Assembly: GCA_030295235.1 (NCBI GenBank)
Contig: AP026135.1
Span: 978,001-1,042,000, forward strand
Reading direction: 5' to 3'
DNA from: Fistulifera solaris
Taxonomy: Eukaryota; Bacillariophyta; Bacillariophyceae; Naviculales; Stauroneidaceae
DNA length: 64,000 nucleotides
A program made the position numbers and the translations under genes. The notes below the pieces were generated by a model, which worked only from the letters and a program-made list of their open reading frames with translations, had not been told where the DNA came from and searched no databases. Of the stretch, positions 9,987 to 19,802 are shown one piece after another. Every line of letters begins with the position of its first letter. The stretch's first letter is position 1.

Positions 9987-10886
9987 TTACTTCAGATCTT
10001 CTGTATACTCTTGCATCAAGCACTGCACAGCTGCGTGCATACTCGTTCCGTTATAAGTCTGAATCACTTGTTCCGCACCAAATTTGACCAATTCTTTTGC
10101 CACCTGCACTTCAAACTCGTCTACTTGTTGCTTCCTACTGGCGCTACTGGCAGCCTCCAAATAAGCGTTCGCCGCGACCACCAAACCGAATTGCGCTCTC
10201 CGATACGAGGCATCCAACTCGAGCGCTTGACAAAAGTGTTTCCGGGCTTGTTCCAAGTTATCGAGACCGCCCACGGTAGTGTAACATTCGGCGATAGAAA
10301 CATGGACAAAAGGATCAGTGGGAGCCGACAACAAAACTTCTTCCCAGGCATAGATAGCCTTGGCGAAATCACCTTGCTCCATGCGGAGCTTAGCCATTTC
10401 CGACCAAGCGGAAGGATCCGAATAATTGTTTTGTAAATACTCATTCAAAGCAGCAACAGTCGCAACTTCTTGCCCCACTTGACTCTTCAGTATGCAGTAC
10501 TTGCGCTTCAGAGCGACCGAGTTTGCTGGGTTTTCTTTCAATAAGGCATCATATAGTTGAGAAGCCCCCGCCGTATCCCCAGATGCCTCAAGACATCGCC
10601 CTAACAACAGACGGAAGCGCACGGAATCTTTCTCAACTCCCTTTTCTCTCAGTTTCGACAAACATTCATCCGCAAGCGTATGATCCTGGAGATCCAGAGC
10701 AGCCAGAGCGAGTTGCTCGTAAATTGCTAGTCGCGTGACATCATTGAGCGATCGTTGTTTCAGCGCGGCTTGTCCGTGACGGACGGCCAGCGACGGATCG
10801 CGCAATTGATGTACGCGAAGGTAGCGAAGGACGTTCACGTGGTCCTTTTGTGCCACCAGCGTTTCTAAATCAGCCTCTGTGTCCAT
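9987..10886 (-). CDS. EMC2: ER membrane protein complex subunit 2 (TPR protein)
   Basis: EMC2 is the cytosolic TPR scaffold of the EMC insertase, which places tail-anchored and multipass proteins into the ER membrane. The protein is 299 residues from ATG 10886, close to the usual length of about 300. TPR helices run through most of it: LAIYEQLALAALDLQDHTLA, GASQLYDALLKENPANSVAL, AWSEMAKLRMEQGDFAKAIY and FVHVSIAECYTTVGGLDNLE. The LYDALLKENPANSVALKRK and EQARKHFCQALEL segments are the EMC2 hallmark. A frame extension upstream lacks an ATG and is probably not translated. Single exon, intact. Confidence 0.88.
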   Translation of the reverse strand: MDTEADLETLVAQKDHVNVLRYLRVHQLRDPSLAVRHGQAALKQRSLNDVTRLAIYEQLALAALDLQDHTLADECLSKLREKGVEKDSVRFRLLLGRCLEASGDTAGASQLYDALLKENPANSVALKRKYCILKSQVGQEVATVAALNEYLQNNYSDPSAWSEMAKLRMEQGDFAKAIYAWEEVLLSAPTDPFVHVSIAECYTTVGGLDNLEQARKHFCQALELDASYRRAQFGLVVAANAYLEAASSASRKQQVDEFEVQVAKELVKFGAEQVIQTYNGTSMHAAVQCLMQEYTEDLK

Positions 10887-11455
10887 AATTGCGGTTAATT
10901 GTACAGGAAAGGATTGCTTTTCCCACTTTAATGCAACCGCATGATCGTTTTGCGACGATATGATAGGCAAAGATGTCGCGTTTTTTGTCGCGGTCGCATC
11001 GTTGGTTGTTGCTCCGGAAGTTGGCCAGACGGACGTCTCATCTTTCTCTTTCCGCCGCCCGGGACTGGTTTTGGGTTGAGTCGGACTTTCGAGAACCCAT
11101 AGAAAAGACGGTGTGATTTTCCGAAATGCTGTAGGTGCACTTCACTCCATGAATCTAAATGGCAACTCGACCAGCATTAGTACAAAATCATCAAGAGCAA
11201 CAGCTTTGATTTGACGGTGATTTTAAGGTGAATTGTTGGACAAACATGCACTCAGTGTGATGTAAAGAGAAGAATGCTTCAGTATGGTCAATAAAATCCG
11301 TGACTGGATTTGGGTTGATTCGGACTTTGGTCGACCTTATACTGGTAATCAATTTCTAGGAGTCTCTGCAGCTGATTATTCGAATCTCTAGTCAGTTTAA
11401 ACTATGAAAACCAGTCCTCTTGCCGGTTTCACTACAATTTCAGCATCGTTAGTCT
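10887..11455. other. intergenic region with a 30-bp imperfect direct repeat
   Basis: Lies between two minus-strand genes. GACTGGTTTTGGGTTGAGTC at 11063 and GACTGGATTTGGGTTGATTC at 11302, each followed by GGACTTT, form an imperfect direct repeat about 239 bp apart. Nothing else is supported. Confidence 0.5.
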
Positions 11456-12553
11456 TCATTGCATTTCTTCGATAAACTCGAAGGCCGAAAAAAGAGAAAG
11501 TGTGTTGTTTGGAAGACCCTGATGGGATTGTTGAAAAGCTTCCCAATCTTCCAAAAACAGTTCGTAATTTAGCTGTTCGCGCTCCTCCGGTGTGAACAAA
11601 ATTCTGTATGCTTCCGGTAAGGAAACATACTGACGTCCGGCAAAGTCTTGTTCGATTTGTGACCGCCGTTGCGGGGTCAAAATTGGATCGTGTATTTGGT
11701 ACCAGACGTCAGTGATTCGAAGAATGTGCTCATATATTGCTTCGGGATCGAGTCGATTCGAAGGCAACGCTAAATGGTTCGAACTCTGTTTGCGACAAAG
11801 AAAGACATTCACTGATTTGCGATATTGTTCATCGGGTTGAAACGTTCCAGTCGACCATACCGGTGATGGTTGGCACGTCTCTTCCGCACATGGAGGTGAT
11901 GGTATAGTGTCCACCGGTTGGTGAAAGTGATCGGTACTTATGTTTTGTGCATTAGGACTTAAATCTTCCATTTGGCGAAACATAACAAAATGATCCACGC
12001 ACCAATCCGCACCCGGCAAGTCGCGCAACAATGGCAACATGAGCTCTTTGTTATGAAAGGAAACTACCAAGTAAACTCCATTTGGTCCCAACAAGCGATA
12101 CATTTCGACCAGTAGAGCGGCCGAACTGCGATCAGCGCATAAAGTGCAGTCGAGCGTCGACTTGTCTACCACCAAATCGAAGCTTCCATCCTCCGCATTA
12201 ACTTGTTCTATGCAGAAATCGACGCATTGAAAAGTCATTTTGTCGTTATATCGTGGTCCTGAACAGTGATCTGAGGTTACTTGTTGCCGTTGCCATCGTC
12301 GCCTCAGTTGATTAAGTAACTCCATGTCTCGATCAATATTCAGTACACTCTGCACTCGAAATTTTCGAATCAGATACTCGCCTACTGTAGAGTTCCCGCA
12401 TCCGACGTGCAAGACGCGCTTTGAAGAAGGTTTATGGGAACCATCGCCATGCAGCGCTTTTTTCCAGGAAGGGGTGCAACGATTCGGCACTCGTCAAAAT
12501 TCAAACGGACGCACGTGGTCGTCCTCCTCTTCTCGTTGCACTTCGCAATCCAT
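11456..12553 (-). CDS. Class I SAM-dependent methyltransferase, eEF1A-lysine-methyltransferase-like, with in-frame TGA
   Basis: The Rossmann core starts at RVLHVGCGNSTVGEYLI (motif I, SAM binding) and contains SVLNIDRDMELLNQL (acidic loop) and FDLVVDKSTLDC; DKxTLDx is typical of METTL13/EEF1AKMT/CSKMT enzymes that methylate lysines. The frame downstream of a TGA at 12494-12496 has no ATG before the catalytic core. Upstream, in the same frame, lies ATG 12553 followed by MDCEVQREEEDDHVRPFEF, then TGA, then RVPNRCTPSWKK. Many relatives carry a PFEW-type motif here, so the TGA stands where a Trp could be. It may be a TGG error, a real nonsense change, or a selenocysteine codon. The C-terminal 100 residues (RLDPEAIYEHILRITDVWYQ onward) are not part of the methyltransferase fold and are unassigned. 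Confidence 0.65.
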
Positions 12554-13298
12554 CAAAGCGATAAACTTTCCCGAAAAAGTGAAAGGCAACGGATTGTTAG
12601 CAGTTAGAAGCCATACCAGGTAAAAAAAGAAAAGTGGCGCAACAGTGCGTGCACCGAAAACCGCAAACCATTATTTGTTATCTCTGGTCTCGACTATGGC
12701 CCAGAATGTAAGGGACCTTTATCACGGATCACGACTGCTAGAGAGAGGCAGCTTTACTATTTAATTTTATTCCCTAATTTCCTAAAGTCAGAATGCAATT
12801 TTGACATTCGGACTGATTTTTCCGTTGTTCTTCTTTATTTTCTTGCAAATGGCCCCGTGATGGTGCTGAGTAAGAATTAGCTACTGGAGTACTTACAAAG
12901 TAGTGCTAGTAGTGCTAGTAGTAAAGGGCGAGTCCTGAACACGACTGCATTTCTGTCTTGCGTGAGTCATTAAAAAATTTTCTTAAAGCTTGCCAAGTTC
13001 ACAGCCTAAGGTTATAAAAACTCCACATAATTATAGTTGTCCATGGGAATGTTAGTAAGGTAATAAACTTTTTTGTCGCACGACTGCTAAACGATCATAA
13101 GCCTTTACTCTTCTGGAGAAAAATTTATTGAAGTCAACCCAATGTCGCGATAGCTGTTTCAACAAACATCGGGCAGGGTCAAACATAGCGCAACTTTGTT
13201 TATGCCTCATGTTTTCCGTGCTTGTTTCTAAGCATTGTTATGCCTCTGCTCCGATTAATGAAAAACAGGAAGGCACATAAATTATTTTTTAAAGAAAC
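12554..13298. other. intergenic region with a dispersed repeat
   Basis: Contains the repeat at 12776-12941 and a small TAGTGC microsatellite-like run at about 12899-12925. The in-frame extension upstream of ATG 12553 stays open back to a TAA near 12672 but has no ATG. No RNA gene seen. Confidence 0.5.
12776..12941 (+). repeat. dispersed repeat, copy 1 of 2
   Basis: Shares with 27057-27195 the ordered blocks AATTTCCTAAAGTCAGAAT (variant here), CAATTTTGACATTCGGA, TGGCCCCGTG, GTGCTGAGTAAG, AGTGCTAGTAG and GGGCGAGTCCTGAAC. The spacing differs by small indels. Old non-autonomous element or duplicated intergenic fragment. Confidence 0.8.
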
Positions 13299-13601
13299 AT
13301 GGAGGCGAAAGCACGGAACGAGGGATGGCTGGGGAGAGGAACTGAAGCCCTCTTCAATCTTCCAAACAAGCCAAAATGGACCAAGTCGAGTGACAACGAA
13401 TGCAGCACACCGTCCCATCGCATGCACAATGAATGGCTAATTGGTCCTGAGGCGTCAACCAATGCGAAACATCAAGGAGAAACCGCGTTCCTTCGAGTCT
13501 GTGGAAAGCCAACGAAAGAACCGATCAAAATTGAAGGATACAATTCTAGTATTAAGAATAACCCGTTCTTGAAAGGAGAGAAGCAAAGCCCTATGGATTA
13601 G
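13299..13601 (+). CDS. possible small protein, 100 residues
   Basis: ATG frame of 100 residues, MEAKARNEGWLGRGTEALFN to NNPFLKGEKQSPMD, with an ordinary soluble composition rich in Lys, Asn and Glu and no transmembrane segment. Preceded by an A/T-rich stretch. I recognise no domain. It may be chance, since a frame of this length is not rare at this GC content. Conservation would decide. Confidence 0.25.
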   Translation: MEAKARNEGWLGRGTEALFNLPNKPKWTKSSDNECSTPSHRMHNEWLIGPEASTNAKHQGETAFLRVCGKPTKEPIKIEGYNSSIKNNPFLKGEKQSPMD

Positions 13602-13843
13602 TCGACCCTAAGTATAGATACGACACATACCCGTACACCTCAATTTTATCAAACTTCGGCAAATTGACCGCGTTCGTGAAAAGAAAACGATGGCGGTTGT
13701 TCCAAAAGATACTTGGTGGGACAGGCGCAAAAGTAAATTGACAGGATCAATATTCGGAACGACATGAATTACATCCTGCTCGTCGTTCAACCAGCGTGTT
13801 GTTGTGGACAATGGTAGAGAGTGTAGTTCTGAATCGTTTGGCG

Positions 13844-14726
13844 TCACATGATTGATGTCGGGGGATAGCAACTCTGAACAGAAGGATCGACGCTCGAGTC
13901 TTGTGGACGGTCACTTAACACATCCGACTCCGGCGTCACCGACGATCCACGAGACGCTGAGAGTAGAAGATTGAGCTCATCAATTAAAGCGTAGTTCGGA
14001 TGTGATTTTGTGGCCGTCTTGGTAGCAAGGGAGAGTAAAGTGTGTCCGTCTTTTGTTGTCGCGTTCAGAGCGGCTGGATTCGCAGCCAAAAGCATCCCAA
14101 GTTTCTCTGGGGAACAGTGTCGGCTGCAAGCAACATGAGCCGGAAGATAACCTTTTCTGTCTTTCATAAAGCATGCTCTGCTACCATGCTCTATCATGTA
14201 TTGCGTGAGCTCGGGGGACACATAGTCTAGAATGGAAAGTTAGAAAAAACGAACGGTTGGGAGCGAACTCTCCACGAAGAGCCAACTCACCAGTGAAGAT
14301 AATGTGGAGTGGCGTTCGCTTTCCTGGGCCACCCTCTTTTGTCAGGGCCTCTTCGTAGGCAGCGATAAGTTGATAGATGATACGTTCCTTTATTTGCGCA
14401 CGGATTTTCGTATTGCGTTGTGCGATCACGTGCAAAGGGAGGGAACCGTACCCATTCGTGAGACGAGCCGCTTCCGGCGTACTGGCCAAAATGTTATCCA
14501 TAACGAGGGCACGGTGGTGGATGTTGCCTCGACTGGTAATTGCTTGATGCAAAACAGTGGTAGTGATGTTATTGTCCATGGTCATTGGGTACAGAGCGAT
14601 CCATGGCTTTTTGATGAGAAGAACATGGACCTTTTTCCATTGATCCGAGCGACAAAGCTGAAAGACGTTAGTCATTTCCTTCAGACTCACAAGGGGATGG
14701 GGAACAGCGCTTTCTAAGGGACTCAT
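13844..14726 (-). CDS. Ankyrin-repeat-like protein
   Basis: Two exons. Exon 1 (14291-14726) begins at ATG 14726; exon 2 is 13844-14226. The intron 14227-14290 (64 bp, GTGAGT donor, CATTCTAG acceptor) joins LHIIFT to DYVSPELTQYMIEHG in phase 1. Ankyrin-type motifs are NGYGSLPLHVIAQRN, KRTPLHIIFT, KGYLPAHVACSRHCS and DGHTLLSLATK, each with the turn-helix pattern of degenerate repeats. This organisation is common in diatom proteins of unknown function. The C terminus after SASRGSSVTPESD is disordered. Another minus-strand frame directly downstream (13608-13871) could extend the protein if the end were shifted by one base, but I have no homology to support that. Partner and role unknown. Confidence 0.65.
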
Positions 14727-15541
14727 GGCGGAAACAAGAATTTTGCGAGGAGGTGCGATTATGAAAAGAAAAAATACGGTGGTAAGTCGTTGCGTGGAAG
14801 ATATCCACGCTAGGGGTGGGCGTGGGTACTTCGGTGCTAACGGAAAAGTCCCTTCCGTGATCGGTTTTCTAATTCAAAAATGTTTTATCTGTAAAGTAGG
14901 CTCATCGAAACGACTCCCGAGTGCAGAGTAACGTAACACATACAATGATCGATTCGTATCGATCATTCATAGGTAAGGTCAGCACCTCGGTCGGGGATAA
15001 AACACTCGTCCTCGTAAATCAAGCATTGCTTGGTGGCGTCCCTGCGATACGAGAATCCTGCGGTTAACAGCACAGGCCACCTGCATCAATTATCGCGTAA
15101 AGCCATGTTTGAATTACTTGGCGTGTAATGATGTAGTAAATACTCCGTTTTAAAGGTGTCTGAACCAAGTTTATTACTCCGTATTGTGTTTTCGCCTTTC
15201 GCATTGTATCGCATTGCAAATTGCAACAAAATTTTTCGCCGGCTGATCCCCTCTATTCAAAACGCTCTGTGACATCACAACCTCTTTGATCGTGTACCGC
15301 ATAGACCCTCTCTACTTTAAAGTGTCGTTTGCGTTGGAGTGAATTTTCATGGTTGAAACTACTTTTTCACGGACTGTTGTAACGGCCCAGGAGCAGGACG
15401 ATGCGTTGACATCGACGTTTTGAAACTTCCTCCCGAAATTAATCGCGCAGCAATCAATCTTGCTTGGATGATAAAGAAAATACTCATTCTGCTTGCCTTA
15501 GACTGTTTTGTTATTCTTTCTTGTCTGCAAAATACCGCACC
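14727..15541. promoter_or_regulatory. divergent upstream region of ankyrin-like gene and myosin
   Basis: 815 bp between two divergently transcribed genes. Contains a perfect 10-bp inverted repeat with a 4-nt spacer, AATGATCGAT/ATCGATCATT, at 14944-14967, and one copy of the recurrent 9-mer TACTCCGTA at 15175-15183 with a near copy at 15141. No gene is supported. Confidence 0.45.
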
Positions 15542-18500
15542 ATGAACTCAACACGCAATTGTTTAGGTGAAACCGTTTTCATTCGCGATGAATTGTACGC
15601 ATGGCTTCCTGCCGTCATTATCGAGCTCGACCTCGAGAATGATCGGGCCTTGGTCGACACTAAGTTGCCAGATACCTGGAGGAAGGACACTGTTTTGGTC
15701 AGCGAGGATTCAGAAGACGCTCTCAATCAACAAAAATGGGTGACACTGAGCGACTATCCTCGTCACAAGTTGCCCCGTCGCAGTGATATCCTTGTAAGGG
15801 ATATGGCGGATATTCCCCACTTGCATGAAGCAGCCATGCTTTATCAAATCAAGGAACGACATGCTCAACAAAAACCGTATACTCGTGTCGGGGAGATTGT
15901 AGTTGCAGTAAATCCGTGTCAATGGATCCCCGACCTTTACTCGGAAGAAACGCAAAAGGCATACGCTTGCAATCTCGTTTGGAATTGTAAGTAAAATCAC
16001 GCATCTGTATTGTTTTACACATAAGATGATTTCTCAAATTGTAACTGTCTTTCATTAGACCCAACAAAGGAAGTCGGGGTCTCGTCAAGTGAGGAAAAGA
16101 AAGATGACGACGCGAGCACAAGAGCGAGCCCTACTAGCCTTGGTGGTGTCTATGATCGCTTGGGGTACGAGCCCCACGTTTACGAGGTTTCAGCACTTGC
16201 CTATCGTGGAATCGTCATGGATAGAAAAGATCAAGCTATTTTCGTTTCTGGTGAATCAGGCGCCGGAAAGACGGAGACAGTCAAAATCGTTCTGAAACAT
16301 TTAGCGAGACTGCCGGAGTGGGGCTCGAACTACAGCGGATCCGATCATTCGTCGCATGCTATGGTGGATAATATCTTGGAAAGTATTCCTCTTTTGAAGC
16401 CTTCGGCAATGCCAAAACGAGACGAAATCACAACAGTTCAAGATTTGCAAAAGTCACCAACCTACATTTTTCTGAAGACGAAAACAAACAAATTCGCTTT
16501 CTGACGGGGATTTACACAGAGGCTCACCTTTTGGAGAAGAGCCGAGTGGTCTCACAGTTCTCGGATGAAAGAAACTTTCACATTTTCTATCAGCTTTTAA
16601 GCGCATCTGCCGAGGAAAAGGAAGAGCTGCTTGGTGAAGACTGGCGAAGTTCATCACCATGTGATTTCCGCTACCTTTCGACGAACTCGGACGAAGCATT
16701 GCATCAAAGTGATTGTAAAGATTGGGAACATACACTTCATGCATTGCAATTCTTTGGCTGGAATAATGAACAACTGAAGTCCCTCATTCAAGTGCTTGGG
16801 GTACTTCTCCGATTAGGAAATATCTCCTTCGCAGAGACCACCGACGGTGAAGCGGTAATTGATAATCGACATGAATTACAGATGCTTTCTAAGAGCCTAG
16901 GGGTCTCGGCTGAAGCTCTTGAAAAAGCGATGACTTTGAAGCGTATTAAAGTTGTCGATGATGAGGTTGATGTCCCTTTACCTTCTTCGCAAGCCAAAGA
17001 ATGCTGTGATGGATTGGCTAAAATAATCTATTCACGACTGTTCAGAGTCTTAGCAGATCGGATCAATCAAAAAACCTATGTTAATGACCGTTACGGATCT
17101 CGGGTGATTTCCTTGCTTGATATGTTTGGTTTTGAGAGTTTTGACACGAACGGGTTTGATCAGCTATGCGTTAACTATTCAAACGAAAAGCTGCAACAAA
17201 AGTACGTCCACGATAATATTCTTCGACTCACAAAAGAGTACCGAGATGAGGGCATTACGCTCTTCGATATTGATTTTGTAGATAACGTGTGCACTGTTGC
17301 CCTGTTCGAGAACACAACAGGTATTATCACGGTACTCGACGATGAGTGCCTTCGTCCAAATGGAACCGATGAAGTAAGTTTCAAAGTCTTTCATGATCAA
17401 TAGAAACACTGGGCTGACTCTGTTGTTCGTCACGAAGACATTTGTTTACAAATTAAAGGGCACGAGTACTGCATTGATTGAAAATAATCTTCATACCAAG
17501 ACAGAGTTCTCGATTCAGCACTATGCTGGCCCCGTCGCTTATGAGGCCAAGGGATTTATTGAGCGAAACAGTGACAAGTTGCCCCGAGATGTTATCCTTG
17601 TTGCGTCGAAATCTTGTAATGAAATCATCCGATCAGAGCTGATGCAATTAATCAGAGAAGAAGAACTGAGTTTGAGAACAATAAAGAGGAAAACTTCGAT
17701 CATGCGAAAGTTTCAAGTCCAACTGCGTTCTCTTTTGGACACCATGAGCGATATGCAAGTGCGTTATATACGATGTGTCAAGCCAAATGAAAATCTTGAA
17801 GCAACACGCACAGATCATTTGAAAACACTGCAACAGATAAAATGTGCTGGGTTGGTCACGGCAATAGAAATGGGCCGAAAAACCTTTCCTGATAAGCTTT
17901 CATTTTCGCTTATCGAACAACGATTTTCGTGTTTAGTTTCTTCTGAGTACCAAAGCATGCTACAGGATATTCCGCTTCACGATAGGGCATGCTTGATGAT
18001 GACTTACATTTTCGCAAATTTTGTTGGAACCTTTGACGACGATGAACTCGGGCTACCTTATGCTTGTGGCAAAACAAATATCTACTTTCGAGCTGGGGCT
18101 GTTGAGCATCTTGAATCGCTTAGACGAAGTATGTTTTCGAATAAGTCAACCGTTTTGCAAGCTTGGTATCGAGCTAAAAACCAGCTGAAAAAGTACTCCT
18201 TGCTGCGTCGTTCAGTCATTTCTATTCAGGCTTGCTACAAGAGTCGAAAGGTTCGATTACAGTTCTTAATTTTGAAGAGTGGCATCCTGCGTTTACAAGC
18301 AGCGTTCTTCAGCTATCAGTTGCGGGTATTACACGAAAAGAAACGAGGCGCAGCAGTAGCAGTTCAGAGGTGGTGCCGCTTGCTATTCGCGCGACGAAAT
18401 GCTACCCTCCGAATTCAAAGTTGGTTCAGACAAAGAAGGGCTGAGCGTCTTTTTAAACAAAAATGTCATACCGCCTTAATGGTGCAGAGTCAATTCAGGG

Positions 18501-19657
18501 CTCGTTTCTCACAAAGAAAGACCAATCGTCACCAATGCGCAGCATTGACGTTAACGTCTTTTGTCCGCATGGCGCTTGTAAGACGTCGTTACGCAGGGGC
18601 TCGTCAAGCTTCAAGGACAAAGCCTTGTACTACTCAAGAATTTGGTCATGACAAAGCCATCATGTCGATAACAGAAGACACTCAAGGTCACTTCAATTCT
18701 CATTGTGGATTCGGTTCTGAAGCAGAGATGGAGGTTACGCATTCTGATAATAAAAGAAAGACTGTAAGTGACGAAATGAGCACCATTGATCTAACAGACA
18801 ATGTGAAGAATATTTGTCGATACTGCAATCAACTACGCCACGATGATTCGTCAGTCAATAGACAGCGCATTCGTGACTTGAGACAAGAAATTGTCCATGT
18901 AACTGAAGAGGCTGAGTTACACAACCGACTAGTGGAAGCAGAGTTCGAGGAACGCATTGCTGATTACGAGTCTGAAGTACTTCAACTACAGAAAAATGTT
19001 GCTCATCTTGAGGCCGAAAAGGATGCTTTGCTAGCTCAAATAGACTCCGTGCAGCTTAATTACACGAAAACAATAAAGCTTCTCCAGCGAGGAATACGCG
19101 ATACTGTAAATTCACACAAAGAGTATTTGGCCAAAATTATGTCCCAGCTTGAGAAATCCAACGAACAAAGAAAGGCAGAAACTGCACGCTTCTCGGAAGA
19201 GCTTCAAAGCATGAAGATATCCAGTGATGCGAAGATCCAAACCCTGAAAACAGAAAACAATTTGTTGCGCAATGCACTTGACGAACACGAAAGGCTTCGG
19301 CAGTTTGTCTCAGATAAAGCAGACATCATGCGAGAAGTCCAACGGTTCTCAGGAAAACTGGAAAAGCTTTTCTCTCCGCAGCAAATCCTATTGGCTATTG
19401 ACTATTCGAGCAATGATGCCGGTCAAAGACATGCTGTCATCGAAAAACACATTTCAGCGAAATGCAGAAAGAATCTATATCACCTCGAAAATCTCATCAT
19501 GCACACATTAAATACAAGTACATCAAAAGGTATAGAGGAGGAGATTATTGGTCTCCAAAATCAACTAGTTCGGGCGTATGAGGATAAAGAACAACTTCAA
19601 GACGAAATTGCACTTCTCAGGTCTACCCAAGTCCATGACAGGCCAACTAACATGTAA
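15542..19657 (+). CDS. Unconventional myosin heavy chain (diatom type) with IQ motifs and coiled coil
   Basis: Actin motor. Exons 15542-15986, 16059-17373 and 17438-19657; introns of 72 and 64 bp with GTAAGT donors. About 1,326 residues from ATG 15542 (ACCATGA). The motor has the P-loop GESGAGKTETVK near residue 213, then a break: one base is missing at about 16397-16402 (AAGCCTTCGG should read as the LLKAFGNAKT motif). After it the frame gives FGNAKTRRNHNSSRFAK (switch I region), LLDMFGFESFDTNGFDQL (switch II and relay) and VRYIRCVKPN (actin-binding side). Five or six IQ-like light-chain sites follow (about residues 825-980, such as RLQAAFFSYQLRVL and RIQSWFRQRRAERL), then a coiled coil (about 1,060-1,300). 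No cargo domain recognised. The class is probably one of the stramenopile-specific ones; not resolved here. Confidence 0.85.
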
Positions 19658-19802
19658 TGGAATTAACTGGACCCAGTGCAGTAACATGTTAGCTCAACGT
19701 CTGAAAAACCTTTTTTAGGCAGAATATTCATCATCTTTAACTTTTTCTAATACCCGGAGTAATTCAATATTAAATTCAAAAGAGGTGCGTAGCTACAAAT
19801 GA

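Noticed and set aside
11370-11400. Possible tRNA B-box (TTCGAATC) in the intergenic space
   Set aside because: No A-box at the right distance and no cloverleaf can be folded. No tRNA or rRNA gene was found anywhere in the window.
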